Positions 18,297-30,371 of a stretch of 64,000 nt of DNA are shown in pieces. The number at the start of each line of letters is the position of its first letter. Positions within the stretch are counted from its first letter, which is position 1. A model generated the notes under the pieces. The model made no database searches. It was not told the origin of the DNA and saw nothing but the letters and a program-made list of their open reading frames with translations. The position numbers were made by a program, and so were the translations under genes. The DNA lies in NCBI GenBank assembly GCA_944321955.1, contig CALUNG010000008.1, positions 40,183 through 104,182 of the forward strand, written 5' to 3'. This DNA comes from an uncultured Alistipes sp. GTDB lineage: Bacteria > Bacteroidota > Bacteroidia > Bacteroidales > Rikenellaceae.

Positions 18297-20471
18297 ATGA
18301 CACTGTTGAGATTCAAAATGGTCGATGCCGCACTCAATCACCGCGCCGTCGATGTCGCAGCTCCCGAAGGCCGTCCGTCGGATTATTTCGGCGAAAAGGT
18401 CTTCAATCGCAAAGCCATGCGCAAGTATCTGAACAAGCAGACTTATGAAGCGCTTGTCGATACGATCGAGAATGGAACGCCGCTGACCCGCGAAGTGGCC
18501 GACGGCATAGCTTCCGGCATGCGACAGTGGGCGCTCGAACACGGAGCCGACCATTATACCCACTGGTTCCAGCCGCTGACCGGCGGAACGGCCGAAAAAC
18601 ACGATGCTTTTGCCGAACCCGACGGCAAGGGCGGAGTTCTGGAGGAGTTCTCGGGCAAGCTGCTCATACAGCAGGAGCCCGATGCTTCGTCGTTCCCCAA
18701 CGGCGGTATCCGCAATACGTTCGAGGCACGCGGATACTCGGCCTGGGATCCCACATCGCCGGCTTTCATTGTCGATACGACGCTCTGCATCCCGACGGTG
18801 TTCATAGCCTATACGGGTGAGGCTCTCGATTACAAAACCCCTCTGTTGCGGTCGATTTCGGCCGTGGACAAGGCCGCCACGGAGGTCTGCCGCTATTTCG
18901 ACAAGAATGTCAATCGTGTATTTTCATACCTCGGTTGGGAACAGGAATATTTTTTGGTTGATGAGAGTTTGTGGGCGGCACGTCCCGACCTCGTTCTGAC
19001 GGGGCGTACGCTTATGGGTCACGAGTCTGCCAAGAACCAGCAGCTCGAAGACCACTATTTCGGAGCGATACCCTTGAGGGTAATGGCATTCATGAAGGAT
19101 CTGGAGTACGAGTGTCTCAAACTCGGCATTCCGGTCAAGACGCGTCACAATGAGGTAGCCCCCAATCAGTTCGAGCTGGCACCCGTCTATGAGGAGGTGA
19201 ACCTTGCCAACGACCACAACCAGTTGCTCATGACGGTTATGGACAAGGTGTCGCGCCGCCATCACTTCCGCGTGCTGCTGCACGAGAAGCCTTTCAAGGG
19301 CGTGAACGGATCCGGCAAGCACAACAACTGGTCGCTCGGAACCGACACGGGAGTAAACCTGCTCGGTCCGGGTCGCACGACTATGGAGAACCTGCAGTTC
19401 ATTACCTTCCTTGTAAACGTCATTTCGGCCGTATACAAGCACAACGGACTGCTCAAGGCTTCGGTGATGAGCGCTTCCAATGCACATCGTCTCGGCGCTA
19501 ACGAGGCACCCCCGGCAATCATCTCGACTTTCCTCGGAGCTCAGGTTTCGGCCGTGCTCGACAAGATCGAGGAGAGCCGCAGCGACGAGGTTATCCGTTT
19601 CGATGCCAAGAGCGTCTTCAAGATGAGCGGCATATCGCGCATTCCGAGCTTGTTCCTCGACAATACCGATCGTAACCGTACATCGCCGTTCGCCTTTACC
19701 GGAAACCGTTTCGAGTTCCGTGCCGTAGGCTCTTCGGACAACTGCGCCGAAGCCATGATCGTTCTCAATTCGGCTGTGGCAAGCGAGCTTGCCGAATTCA
19801 AACTTGAGGTCGATGCCCGTATCGAAGCCGGTGCGAAGAAGGAGAAGGCCATATATGAGGTTCTCAAGAAGAAGATCAGGGAGTGCAAGCCTATACGTTT
19901 CGACGGCAACGGATATTCCGACGAATGGAAAGCCGAGGCTGCACGTCGCGGACTGGATTGCGAGACTTCGACGCCGGTGATATTCAAGCGTTATCTCGAT
20001 GCGGATGCCGTCAAGATGTTCAATGATCTGGGAGTATACAGCAAGGTTGAGCTCGAGGCCCGTACCGAAGTGAAGTGGGAGACTTATGTCAAGAAGATAC
20101 AGATCGAAGCCCGGGTCCTCGGTGATTTGGCCATGAACCACATCGTTCCCATTGCCTCGAAATATGAGTCCGTACTGCTCGACAAGGCGTACAAGCTCAA
20201 GGAACTCGGCATGCAGTCGAGCTCGGATCTCGAACTTATCAAACGCATACAGGATCATACGGCCGCCATCCAGCAGATGACCATCGACATGATCGAGGCC
20301 CGCAAGGTGGCCAACAAGATCGAGAACATGTACGACAAGGCCATTGCGTATCACGATACGGTCGAGGTCTATTTCGAGAAGATTCGCAAGCACATAGATC
20401 GTCTCGAGGAAGTTGTCGACGATCAGCTCTGGACCCTTCCCAAATATCGCGAACTGCTTTTCATAAAATAA
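18297..20471 (+). CDS. glnN: glutamine synthetase, type III
   Basis: This 724-residue enzyme makes glutamine from glutamate, ammonia and ATP. It is the large type III (GlnN) form found in Bacteroidales and some cyanobacteria, not the 450-residue type I. Diagnostic segments include KTRHNEVAPNQFELAPVYE, NLANDHNQLLM, HEKPFKGVNGSGKHNNWSLGT (metal/ATP site), SNAHRLGANEAPPAIIS and RTSPFAFTGNRFEFRAVGSS, then a helical C-terminal extension. It is monocistronic, closed by the terminator at 20501. Expression is probably nitrogen-controlled, given the inverted repeat over its promoter; that is inference. Confidence 0.98.
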   Translation: MTLLRFKMVDAALNHRAVDVAAPEGRPSDYFGEKVFNRKAMRKYLNKQTYEALVDTIENGTPLTREVADGIASGMRQWALEHGADHYTHWFQPLTGGTAEKHDAFAEPDGKGGVLEEFSGKLLIQQEPDASSFPNGGIRNTFEARGYSAWDPTSPAFIVDTTLCIPTVFIAYTGEALDYKTPLLRSISAVDKAATEVCRYFDKNVNRVFSYLGWEQEYFLVDESLWAARPDLVLTGRTLMGHESAKNQQLEDHYFGAIPLRVMAFMKDLEYECLKLGIPVKTRHNEVAPNQFELAPVYEEVNLANDHNQLLMTVMDKVSRRHHFRVLLHEKPFKGVNGSGKHNNWSLGTDTGVNLLGPGRTTMENLQFITFLVNVISAVYKHNGLLKASVMSASNAHRLGANEAPPAIISTFLGAQVSAVLDKIEESRSDEVIRFDAKSVFKMSGISRIPSLFLDNTDRNRTSPFAFTGNRFEFRAVGSSDNCAEAMIVLNSAVASELAEFKLEVDARIEAGAKKEKAIYEVLKKKIRECKPIRFDGNGYSDEWKAEAARRGLDCETSTPVIFKRYLDADAVKMFNDLGVYSKVELEARTEVKWETYVKKIQIEARVLGDLAMNHIVPIASKYESVLLDKAYKLKELGMQSSSDLELIKRIQDHTAAIQQMTIDMIEARKVANKIENMYDKAIAYHDTVEVYFEKIRKHIDRLEEVVDDQLWTLPKYRELLFIK

Positions 20472-20500
20472 TATTGACTGTTTTTCGTGACATTAATTCG

Positions 20501-20530
20501 AGCCGGAGTTTGTCTCCGGCTTTTTTTTTT
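20501..20530 (+). terminator. intrinsic terminator after glnN
   Basis: An 8-bp GC-rich stem (20501-20508 with 20514-20521), a 5-base loop and ten T residues. Confidence 0.92.
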
Positions 20531-20546
20531 ATTGCATATTTTTGCT

Positions 20547-20554
20547 TACATTTG
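20547..20554 (+). promoter_or_regulatory. candidate -7 element for the GH2 beta-galactosidase
   Basis: TACATTTG lies 34 bases before the ATG at 20589. The -33 region falls in the T-tract of the glnN terminator, so only the -7 half is convincing. Confidence 0.45.
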
Positions 20555-20582
20555 TTCCCGACCGAAACCTTAAATTGTATAA

Positions 20583-23714
<3,132 letters not shown>

Positions 23715-23730
23715 CATGAAACATGGCGAA

Positions 23731-23766
23731 GAAAAAAGGTTCGGGATATTTCCCGAACCTTTTTTC
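23731..23766. terminator. bidirectional terminator between the beta-galactosidase gene and rpsU
   Basis: A perfect 16-bp stem (23731-23746 with 23751-23766) with a 4-base loop and A/T tracts at both ends serves the two converging transcripts. Confidence 0.93.
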
Positions 23767-23786
23767 TTTATTCAAATGCCGTATTT

Positions 23787-23978
23787 CTACTCCTCCTCCT
23801 TGTACATGTGCTCGACGTAGATTGCGTGCTGCATTCTCTCGCGCTTCTCGACCGAAGGCTTGGTGAAGTACTGACGACGGCGAAGTTCCTTCAGAACGCC
23901 GGTGCGCTCGTACTTGCGTTTGAATTTCTTGAGAGCTCTTTCGATATTCTCGCCCTCTTTTACAGGCATGATGATCAT
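23787..23978 (-). CDS. rpsU: 30S ribosomal protein S21
   Basis: S21 is a small basic protein of the 30S subunit near the anti-Shine-Dalgarno end of 16S rRNA. The 63-residue sequence has the family start MPVKEGENIERALKKFKRKYERTG and a basic helix (KELRRRQYFTKPSVEKR). The ATG at 23978 gives the usual MII-type N-terminus of Bacteroidales S21. It lies 75 bases downstream of the helix-hairpin-helix gene on the same strand and may be read from that operon or from its own promoter, which I could not identify. Confidence 0.95.
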   Translation of the reverse strand: MIIMPVKEGENIERALKKFKRKYERTGVLKELRRRQYFTKPSVEKRERMQHAIYVEHMYKEEE

Positions 23979-24053
23979 AATTCTTCTATTGTTTTTAGTT
24001 GTTGTTCTTGAATCCGTTAATTGAAAGTCCTTACGATGTAAAAATGTTGCAGT

Positions 24054-25103
24054 TTACTCTCTGTTGCTCGTAAATCGAAGATACGGACGCAGCCTTTCGG
24101 CCTCGTCGCGAGTGAATATTTTGTCTTCAACCATCTCTTCGATCGTACTCCAACCTCCTTTCAATTGTCTTGTCTTAAGCAGTTTGCGCAACGCTCGGTC
24201 GGATATGTAAGGGTGTCCGGCCATACTTTGCGGGCTTGCAAAGTTAACATCTATTTTTGAAATTACGCTACTGTCGCAATAAATTTGTTGTAAAATTTTT
24301 TCGTAGTTGCTCTCCGTAACGTTTTTTACCTCCGCAAGTTGCTCCACGCGGCTGAATCCGCCGAGCCGGCGACGGTATTCGATTATCTCCATGACGCTCT
24401 TTTCACCGATGCCGTAGATGCTGCGCAGAGTGGCGGAATCCGCTTCGTTGATCTCGATAAGCATCTTCTTCGTATCCGACTGCTCCTGTTGCGGAAATAT
24501 GATATAGCGGGCCAGCGTGTCGAGTTCGGCATCGCCTATGACGTAACACTCTCCGACCTCTTCGATATTGCGCAGTCCGCCGCGCATGTCGCGGTAGCGA
24601 AGAAATGCCGTGGCACGTCTGTGCGAGAAGCCAATCGTACGCAGATAGGCTACCGTCACCGTGTCGAGACGGAACGGTTCGTATTTTATCTGTTTACTGA
24701 CGTCCGTTGATTTGTCGTCGTGTTCGAACGGCTTTGGCCGATACTCCGGTGCAATGTCGATGTAGGGTTTCAGCCGTCGGTACATCGAGTCGGTTACGCC
24801 GTAGCAGGCCGCGAAATCCTCGGCTATGGAGAAGACCTTGCCGCGCGTGCGGTATTTTATGATCGAAGCCGATGTGCGTTTGCTCAGACCCAGTTGCACC
24901 AGCTCCTCGAATGTCACCGTGTTGGGATCGAAGCGGAACAGCGTGTCGGGCCTCTGTGCTTCTGACTCCTCCTTGTTTGCCATGGGTTCGAATACGAGAC
25001 TGTCGTTACGTGGATGTGCCAGAGCGACCAGCAGTATGATTATCGCCACCAGCGGCAGAAGGTACAGCAGGCCTCTGCGGTTGCTTTCGGAGAAGAGTGC
25101 CAT
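24054..25103 (-). CDS. membrane-anchored helix-hairpin-helix protein (ComEA-like)
   Basis: The 349-residue protein has one N-terminal membrane helix (about residues 11-29, LYLLPLVAIIILLVALA) and then several helix-hairpin-helix units. Examples are TFEELVQLGLSKRTSASIIKYRTRG, DTVTVAYLRTIGFSHRRATAFLRYRD, and near 225-255 ADSATLRSIYGIGEKSVMEIIEYRRRLGGF. Such modules bind DNA non-specifically, as in the competence protein ComEA, so an envelope-tethered DNA-binding role is possible. Bacteroidales carry this protein widely and no function has been shown to my knowledge. It starts 3 bases after the UbiD-like gene, the last of a four-gene operon. Confidence 0.85.
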   Translation of the reverse strand: MALFSESNRRGLLYLLPLVAIIILLVALAHPRNDSLVFEPMANKEESEAQRPDTLFRFDPNTVTFEELVQLGLSKRTSASIIKYRTRGKVFSIAEDFAACYGVTDSMYRRLKPYIDIAPEYRPKPFEHDDKSTDVSKQIKYEPFRLDTVTVAYLRTIGFSHRRATAFLRYRDMRGGLRNIEEVGECYVIGDAELDTLARYIIFPQQEQSDTKKMLIEINEADSATLRSIYGIGEKSVMEIIEYRRRLGGFSRVEQLAEVKNVTESNYEKILQQIYCDSSVISKIDVNFASPQSMAGHPYISDRALRKLLKTRQLKGGWSTIEEMVEDKIFTRDEAERLRPYLRFTSNRE

Positions 25104-25106
25104 GCC

Positions 25107-26942
25107 TTACCACTTTTCGGTGTCGGACAACAGCAGCCTGCGGTAACGTCTCGACGGCGACTCGATGAACTCGCCGGTGCCGTATTCATTCCAGCGTGCA
25201 TCGACCAGGGCGATTGTCTCCGGCAGTGACGTGACGACGTTCGGCCAGCGGTCGGGATTGCCAGCAACATGCGGGCGCTTGCTGCGGGCGTCGATCATCA
25301 TGCAGTGACCGACCATGTGCATGTCGCGGCGGGGATCGGTATTTGCGGCGGCAAGCCACAGCAACTCCCCGGCATCGAGACCGTCGGCCCTGTCGTCGAC
25401 AACGACCGCGAAGTTGACGCAGTCGAGCCCGTTGCGGACGATGAATCCATCGGGATCGGCTTCGTGTGTGGCGAACAACACCGCAACGCCCCATTCTTCG
25501 GCGTATTGCGTATCGATACGTGTAATTCCATCCGATGGGGTTATTGTTTCCGGCAACGTGTATTCGCCGACAGCCGACCGAGGGTCGATATCGGTGGCAT
25601 CGATTGCGGCCTTGCCTCCATAGCCGCATGTGGCCGTTGCATGGTCGAGCACGTCGAGTATGCCTTCGCTGCGTATTATGTCGCGGGCGGGATCCGTGCG
25701 CCGCATGATGGCTGCAAGAGTCTCCGTATCGTGTATGTTGATGCCGGAGCGTGTCAGCAACATGTACTTGTTGAACATCATCTGCCCGGCCCCCCACAGC
25801 GACTGCGCAACCTTGGCGGCCTGACCGTCGTAACGTTTGGTTAGCGAGACGATGGCGATGTTGTGTGCCGTGCCTGCTGCGGGCATGGTCATATCCTCGA
25901 TTTCGGGTTGTATGGCCAGCCTTATCGGTGCAAGGAAGATCTTTTCGGAGGCTTTGGCTATGCAGGCATCCTCTTGCGGTGGAATGCCCACGACGGTGGC
26001 GGGGTAGACCGCATCGCGACGGTGCGTTATGGCCGTGATGTGGAACCTCGGATAGAGATCCTGCAGGGAATAGAATCCAGTATGGTCGCCGAAGGCCCCC
26101 TCGATGACCTTCTCCTCCGACGGATCAACGTATCCCTCGATCACGAAGTCGCAGTCCGACGGTACGTAGAGATCACACGTCATGCACCGTACGAGTTTTA
26201 CGGCCTTGCGGCGCAGAAAGCCGGCAAGCAGGTATTCGTCCATGTTGTCGGGCATCGGTGCCGTGGCGCAGTAGGTGTAAACCGGATCGCCGCCGAGTGC
26301 GACGGCCACAGGCATCCGGCGCCCCAGACGCCTGTATGCGTCGTAGTGTCGGGCGCCGGTCTTGTGTATGTGCCAGTGCATGCCGGTGGTGCGGCTGTCG
26401 AAAACCTGCATGCGGTACATGCCGACGTTGCGTATGCCCGTCTCTGGGTCGACCGTGTTGACCATCGGAAGAGTTACGAAACGGCCGCCGTCGCAGCCCC
26501 AACTCTTCAGTATGGGCAGGCGGTTGATGTCGGCATCGTCGCCACGCAGTATCACCTGTTGGCATTCGCCGCGCCGGGTGCTCTTCTTAGGAAACCAGCG
26601 GGCCATCTCTGAAAGCAGAGGCAGCACCTTGAGTTTGTCGGCGAGACGCTCCTTGGGTGAAGTCGCTTCGTGCAGCAGCGAGTCGATGCGTCGGCCGATA
26701 TCGTCGAGCGATTCGACTCCGAGAGCCATGGCCATACGCCGGTCCGATCCCATCATGTTCGTAAGAACCGGGAACTCCCTGTCTGTCTTTTCGAACAGCA
26801 GGGCCTTGCCGCCGCCGGCACTCTTGGCCATGCGGTCGGTTATCTCGGCTATCTCCAGATCGGATGATACCCGGGTCTTGATGCGCAGCAGCTCTCCTTC
26901 ACGTTCGAGCCGGCCGATGAACTCTCCGAGCGATTTGTACAT
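25107..26942 (-). CDS. UbiD-family decarboxylase
   Basis: UbiD enzymes use prenylated FMN to decarboxylate aromatic or conjugated acids. The 611-residue product shows the family body: GGGKALLFEKTDREFPVLTNMMGS, MYRMQVFDSRTTGMHWHIHKTGARH, and the active-site region FVIEGYVDPSEEKVIEGAFGDHTGFYS with its conserved acidic residues. Bacteroidales relatives are often named menaquinone biosynthesis decarboxylase. No ubiX flavin prenyltransferase and no other quinone gene is in the window. Here it sits in an operon behind a transporter and a secreted glycosidase (7 bases from the transporter), so a catabolic substrate is also possible. Function beyond the family is unresolved. Confidence 0.88.
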   Translation of the reverse strand: MYKSLGEFIGRLEREGELLRIKTRVSSDLEIAEITDRMAKSAGGGKALLFEKTDREFPVLTNMMGSDRRMAMALGVESLDDIGRRIDSLLHEATSPKERLADKLKVLPLLSEMARWFPKKSTRRGECQQVILRGDDADINRLPILKSWGCDGGRFVTLPMVNTVDPETGIRNVGMYRMQVFDSRTTGMHWHIHKTGARHYDAYRRLGRRMPVAVALGGDPVYTYCATAPMPDNMDEYLLAGFLRRKAVKLVRCMTCDLYVPSDCDFVIEGYVDPSEEKVIEGAFGDHTGFYSLQDLYPRFHITAITHRRDAVYPATVVGIPPQEDACIAKASEKIFLAPIRLAIQPEIEDMTMPAAGTAHNIAIVSLTKRYDGQAAKVAQSLWGAGQMMFNKYMLLTRSGINIHDTETLAAIMRRTDPARDIIRSEGILDVLDHATATCGYGGKAAIDATDIDPRSAVGEYTLPETITPSDGITRIDTQYAEEWGVAVLFATHEADPDGFIVRNGLDCVNFAVVVDDRADGLDAGELLWLAAANTDPRRDMHMVGHCMMIDARSKRPHVAGNPDRWPNVVTSLPETIALVDARWNEYGTGEFIESPSRRYRRLLLSDTEKW

Positions 26943-26949
26943 TATTGTT

Positions 26950-28389
26950 TTACAGTTTGTGTTCTTCGCGTGCCTGGTGCAGACGCTCCTCCATGGTGCG
27001 TTTCTCCTTTCCCCATGCTATGGAGCAAATGACTACGGCGGCGATCGATGCCGTCACGAACATCTCGAATGTAAAGTTCCATCCCAGCGAGCTGTCGGCA
27101 ACGTATCCCATGACCACCTTCGACAGCGCGGCGTCGCCCAGCATGTAACCGAACAGTCCCATGAATCCTGCAGCCGTACCTGCAGCATTCTTCGGCACGA
27201 GTGACAACGCCTGCACGCCGATCATGGCGATGGGACCGTAGACCGCACCTCCGATAAGGGAGAGAGCCACATATACTATATATTGCAACTCGATGCCAGT
27301 CAGAGCGGCCACGGCTGCAGCCTCCCAGTAGAGCACGATGCCTACTGCCACAATGAGCATGAATATCACGTTTACCGGGGCGCAGCGTCCCTGGAAGAAA
27401 CGCGACGAGATCCATCCGCACAGGATCGTACCTGGTATTCCGGCGTATTCGAACAAAGCGAATGCCAGAGATGTGGCGTCCTGATCCATGCCGAAGACTT
27501 CCTGCAGATATGTGGGTGACCAGTCGCTGATGCCGTAGCGTACGAAGTATGCGAAGACATTGGCGACGGCTATGAGCCACAGCATTTTGTTGCGGAATAC
27601 GTAGTCCACGAACAGGCGGTGGAACGGTATCTTCTCCTCTTCGCCCTTGGCGGCTTTGGCGCCGGTGTAGTCCTTGCGGTACTCTTCGATCGGCGGCAGT
27701 CCGCACGATTCGGGCGTGTCGCGCAGCATAAGCCAGCAGAAACCGGCGAAAAGAAGCGCAACGACCGAAGGTACGATGAAGGCGGCACGCCACGTGTCGT
27801 GTATGCCCATCGATCCGAATATCAGGATTCCGGCCGATACGAGCAGTGCGAGAGTTCCGTTGCCGACGTTGTGCGCCGTGTTCCATACCGACATCTTGAA
27901 GCTGCGTTCATTGGTCGAGAACCAGTGGGCGAGGATTCGTCCGCACGGAGGCCATCCCATTCCAGAGAGCCATCCGGCCAGCAGCATCATGACGAACAGT
28001 ATGCCTATGTTTGTGGAGAAGTCTCCTCCGACACCTGCTCCGTATGGCAACAGTCCCGTAATGAGCATTACGGCTGCAGCCAGTACCAGGCCTATCGACA
28101 TGAACTTGCGGGCATCGGAGTGGTCCGAAACGCTGCCCATGATAAACTTGCTGACGGCATAGGCTATCGGAATGCCGGCCATGGCCACGCCGGCACCCGG
28201 TTTGTCGATCAGTCCCTCGTTTATCATGTCGGGAACTGCGAACGACAGGTTTTTGCGTACCAGGTAGTAGGCCGCATATCCGAAATATATTCCGATGAAT
28301 ACCTTGAGTCTCAGTTTACGGTACTCTCTTGCTATTTCACTCTCCGGCAGCGGTTGCTTGTGAGGTGCCGGTTCAAGAAATTTCCACAT
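26950..28389 (-). CDS. OPA-family MFS transporter (GlpT/UhpT-like)
   Basis: This 479-residue protein has about twelve hydrophobic segments and the sequence style of the organophosphate:phosphate antiporter branch of the major facilitator superfamily: YFGYAAYYLVRKNLSFAVPDMI at the first helix, KFIMGSVSDHSDARKFMSIGL (the MFS loop 2-3 motif), and GWPPCGRILAHWFSTNERSFKMSVWNTAHNVGN. GlpT and UhpT exchange glycerol-3-phosphate or hexose phosphate for phosphate; sugar-acid transporters are a related possibility. Substrate cannot be set from sequence. It starts 3 bases after the GH2 gene, so the two are surely co-transcribed, hinting that it imports something the hydrolase helps release. Confidence 0.88.
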   Translation of the reverse strand: MWKFLEPAPHKQPLPESEIAREYRKLRLKVFIGIYFGYAAYYLVRKNLSFAVPDMINEGLIDKPGAGVAMAGIPIAYAVSKFIMGSVSDHSDARKFMSIGLVLAAAVMLITGLLPYGAGVGGDFSTNIGILFVMMLLAGWLSGMGWPPCGRILAHWFSTNERSFKMSVWNTAHNVGNGTLALLVSAGILIFGSMGIHDTWRAAFIVPSVVALLFAGFCWLMLRDTPESCGLPPIEEYRKDYTGAKAAKGEEEKIPFHRLFVDYVFRNKMLWLIAVANVFAYFVRYGISDWSPTYLQEVFGMDQDATSLAFALFEYAGIPGTILCGWISSRFFQGRCAPVNVIFMLIVAVGIVLYWEAAAVAALTGIELQYIVYVALSLIGGAVYGPIAMIGVQALSLVPKNAAGTAAGFMGLFGYMLGDAALSKVVMGYVADSSLGWNFTFEMFVTASIAAVVICSIAWGKEKRTMEERLHQAREEHKL

Positions 28390-28392
28390 ATG

Positions 28393-30279
28393 TTACTCTT
28401 TATCTTCTGAGGTTTTCAATGGTTTTGCAAATATGCTTCTGAGACGTTCCGCATCGTACTTGGGACGGCGGTCGAAATAGTAGAGACCGTTCTCCTCCTG
28501 CTCGACGTCGGTCAGCTGCGTGTAGCAGAATCCCCAGACGAGATCCTGCAGGTCGAGAATGGCGTCGACCTGACCTTCGAGACGTTTGTAGAAATCCTCC
28601 TTGGTGACGGCCGAATTGCCATAGCCCCATGATGACTGTTTCTCGCGGCCTTCGATGTCGGGCACAGGATTGGCCTCGAGACACTTTATGCCGCCGAATT
28701 CATCCATCAGATACGGCCTCCGTCCGTCGTACTCCGTGGTCTGGAGCGGTGCCTTGTCGAGCATGTCGCCTGTGGGAACGTTACCGCTCGATATGGTCGG
28801 GGTCTTCGTATATGAATGCATGTTGAAGAGTTTGCCGCCATTGTATATGATCTTCTTCAGTTTGGCCGGATCCTGCTCGTAGTTGTGCATGCAGCAGATG
28901 TCGTAGAACGGTGTGAGAACGCCGCCGCTGACGCTGTTGACCGGACGTGTCGGATCGAGCGCATGAGTAAGTTTATAGGTGTCTTCCACAAGACGCGGAT
29001 ACTGCACGTTGTCGGGCCACCACACCTCGTTGAACGGAGTCCATACGACGATGGACGGATGGTTGCGGTCGCGAACGACTATGTTGCTCCATTCGGACAG
29101 GAAGTTGCGTGCCGCCACGGGCGACTTCTCGTCGATGCCCCAGCTTGCATATTCACCCCAGCAAAGGTAACCGATCTTGTCGGCCCAATAGTGGAATCTC
29201 TCTTCGAAAACCTTCTGGTGGAGACGTGCTCCGTTGAAACCTACGGCCTTGGACATCTCTATGTCGTGACGAAGGGCTTCATCGCTCGGAGCGGTCCATA
29301 TGCCTTCGGGATAGAAACCCTGGTCGAGAACCAGACGCTGGTAGTATGGTTTGTTGTTGAGGTAGATCTTGTTGCCGTCGACATGTATCTTGCGCATGCC
29401 GAGATACGACTTGATGCGGTCGAGGACATTGCCGTCCTTGTCCTTTATTATATATTCCACGTCGTAGAGATTGGGCTCTTCTGGCGACCATGTCTTGAAG
29501 TTCCTGAACGGAATGACAACTGGCATGCCTTCGACTGTCGTCACGCTCTTCTTTGCGAGAACCTTGCCGTTTTCGGAGATGTTGACGGTCAATGTATTTG
29601 TCGACAGGGTATTGTAATATCGAGGAGTGATGACCACCTGGCGCTGGTCTATGTCGGTTATGACCTGTACGTAGTCGAGCGAGTAATCGGATGTGGCTTC
29701 AAGCCATACGGTCTGCCATATTCCCGTCGTACGGGTGTAGAGGCATCCGAACGAATTGTAGCGCAACGACTGTTTGCCGGCACCCTGCGTGCGGCTGCGC
29801 AGATCGCTGTTGGCACGTACGACGAGGTCGTGCTGCTTGCCGTCGGCGACGAACTTGCTTATGTCGAATGCGAACGAGTCCGAACCTCCGGTGTGTCTGC
29901 CTACGAATTGGCCGTCGATGTAGACCTCGGACTCATAGTACACGGCACCGAAGTTGAGCATGATGCGACGCTCGGCCCATGCGGCCGGAACCTGCAGCGT
30001 ACGGTGATACCATATGCCGGTGATGAAGTCCTTGTGCTCGACTCCCGAAAGTTTGCTCTCGGGGCAGAACGGGACAATGATCTTGTCATCGAATCCCCTG
30101 CTGTCGAACAGCTTGCGGTCGAAACCTGTGTTGACCAGATCGAGCTGATAGCTCCATTCTCCGTTGAGGTTTATCCATTCGCTGCGTTCGAACTGCGGAC
30201 GCGGGTATTCTGCACGTGGCTGAGCAACTAATGCTGTGACGGCCGACAGTGCAATGACAAAGGTGAGAAGTTTTTTCAT
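28393..30279 (-). CDS. exported GH2 glycoside hydrolase (beta-glucuronidase/galactosidase-like)
   Basis: The 628-residue protein has a signal peptide (MKKLLTFVIALSAVTALVAQ) followed by the three GH2 modules: sugar-binding jelly roll (FITGIWYHRTLQVPAAW), immunoglobulin-like domain, and TIM barrel. The acid/base is Glu418 in WTPFNEVWW and the nucleophile Glu527 in LMDEFGG. It lacks the C-terminal LacZ small-chain domain and is much shorter than the other GH2 enzyme here, so it is nearer to beta-glucuronidase-like or short galactosidase groups. I do not see the NxK motif that marks true glucuronidases, so the name is left open. It is first in a four-gene operon with a transporter and UbiD. Confidence 0.9.
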   Translation of the reverse strand: MKKLLTFVIALSAVTALVAQPRAEYPRPQFERSEWINLNGEWSYQLDLVNTGFDRKLFDSRGFDDKIIVPFCPESKLSGVEHKDFITGIWYHRTLQVPAAWAERRIMLNFGAVYYESEVYIDGQFVGRHTGGSDSFAFDISKFVADGKQHDLVVRANSDLRSRTQGAGKQSLRYNSFGCLYTRTTGIWQTVWLEATSDYSLDYVQVITDIDQRQVVITPRYYNTLSTNTLTVNISENGKVLAKKSVTTVEGMPVVIPFRNFKTWSPEEPNLYDVEYIIKDKDGNVLDRIKSYLGMRKIHVDGNKIYLNNKPYYQRLVLDQGFYPEGIWTAPSDEALRHDIEMSKAVGFNGARLHQKVFEERFHYWADKIGYLCWGEYASWGIDEKSPVAARNFLSEWSNIVVRDRNHPSIVVWTPFNEVWWPDNVQYPRLVEDTYKLTHALDPTRPVNSVSGGVLTPFYDICCMHNYEQDPAKLKKIIYNGGKLFNMHSYTKTPTISSGNVPTGDMLDKAPLQTTEYDGRRPYLMDEFGGIKCLEANPVPDIEGREKQSSWGYGNSAVTKEDFYKRLEGQVDAILDLQDLVWGFCYTQLTDVEQEENGLYYFDRRPKYDAERLRSIFAKPLKTSEDKE

Positions 30280-30317
30280 CTTTAACGAGGTGTTAGGTTG
30301 TTTGGATTTTCCGTTTT

Positions 30318-30325
30318 CAAAGGTA
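30318..30325 (-). promoter_or_regulatory. -7 element for the GH2-transporter-UbiD operon
   Basis: On the minus strand TACCTTTG (30325-30318) lies 38 bases before the GH2 ATG. No good -33 element is seen at 18-21 bases, so the promoter may depend on an activator. Confidence 0.5.
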
Positions 30326-30371
30326 ATGAAAAAACGTCAATGAAACAGCGGCAACTTTGCTTTTTTTACGT

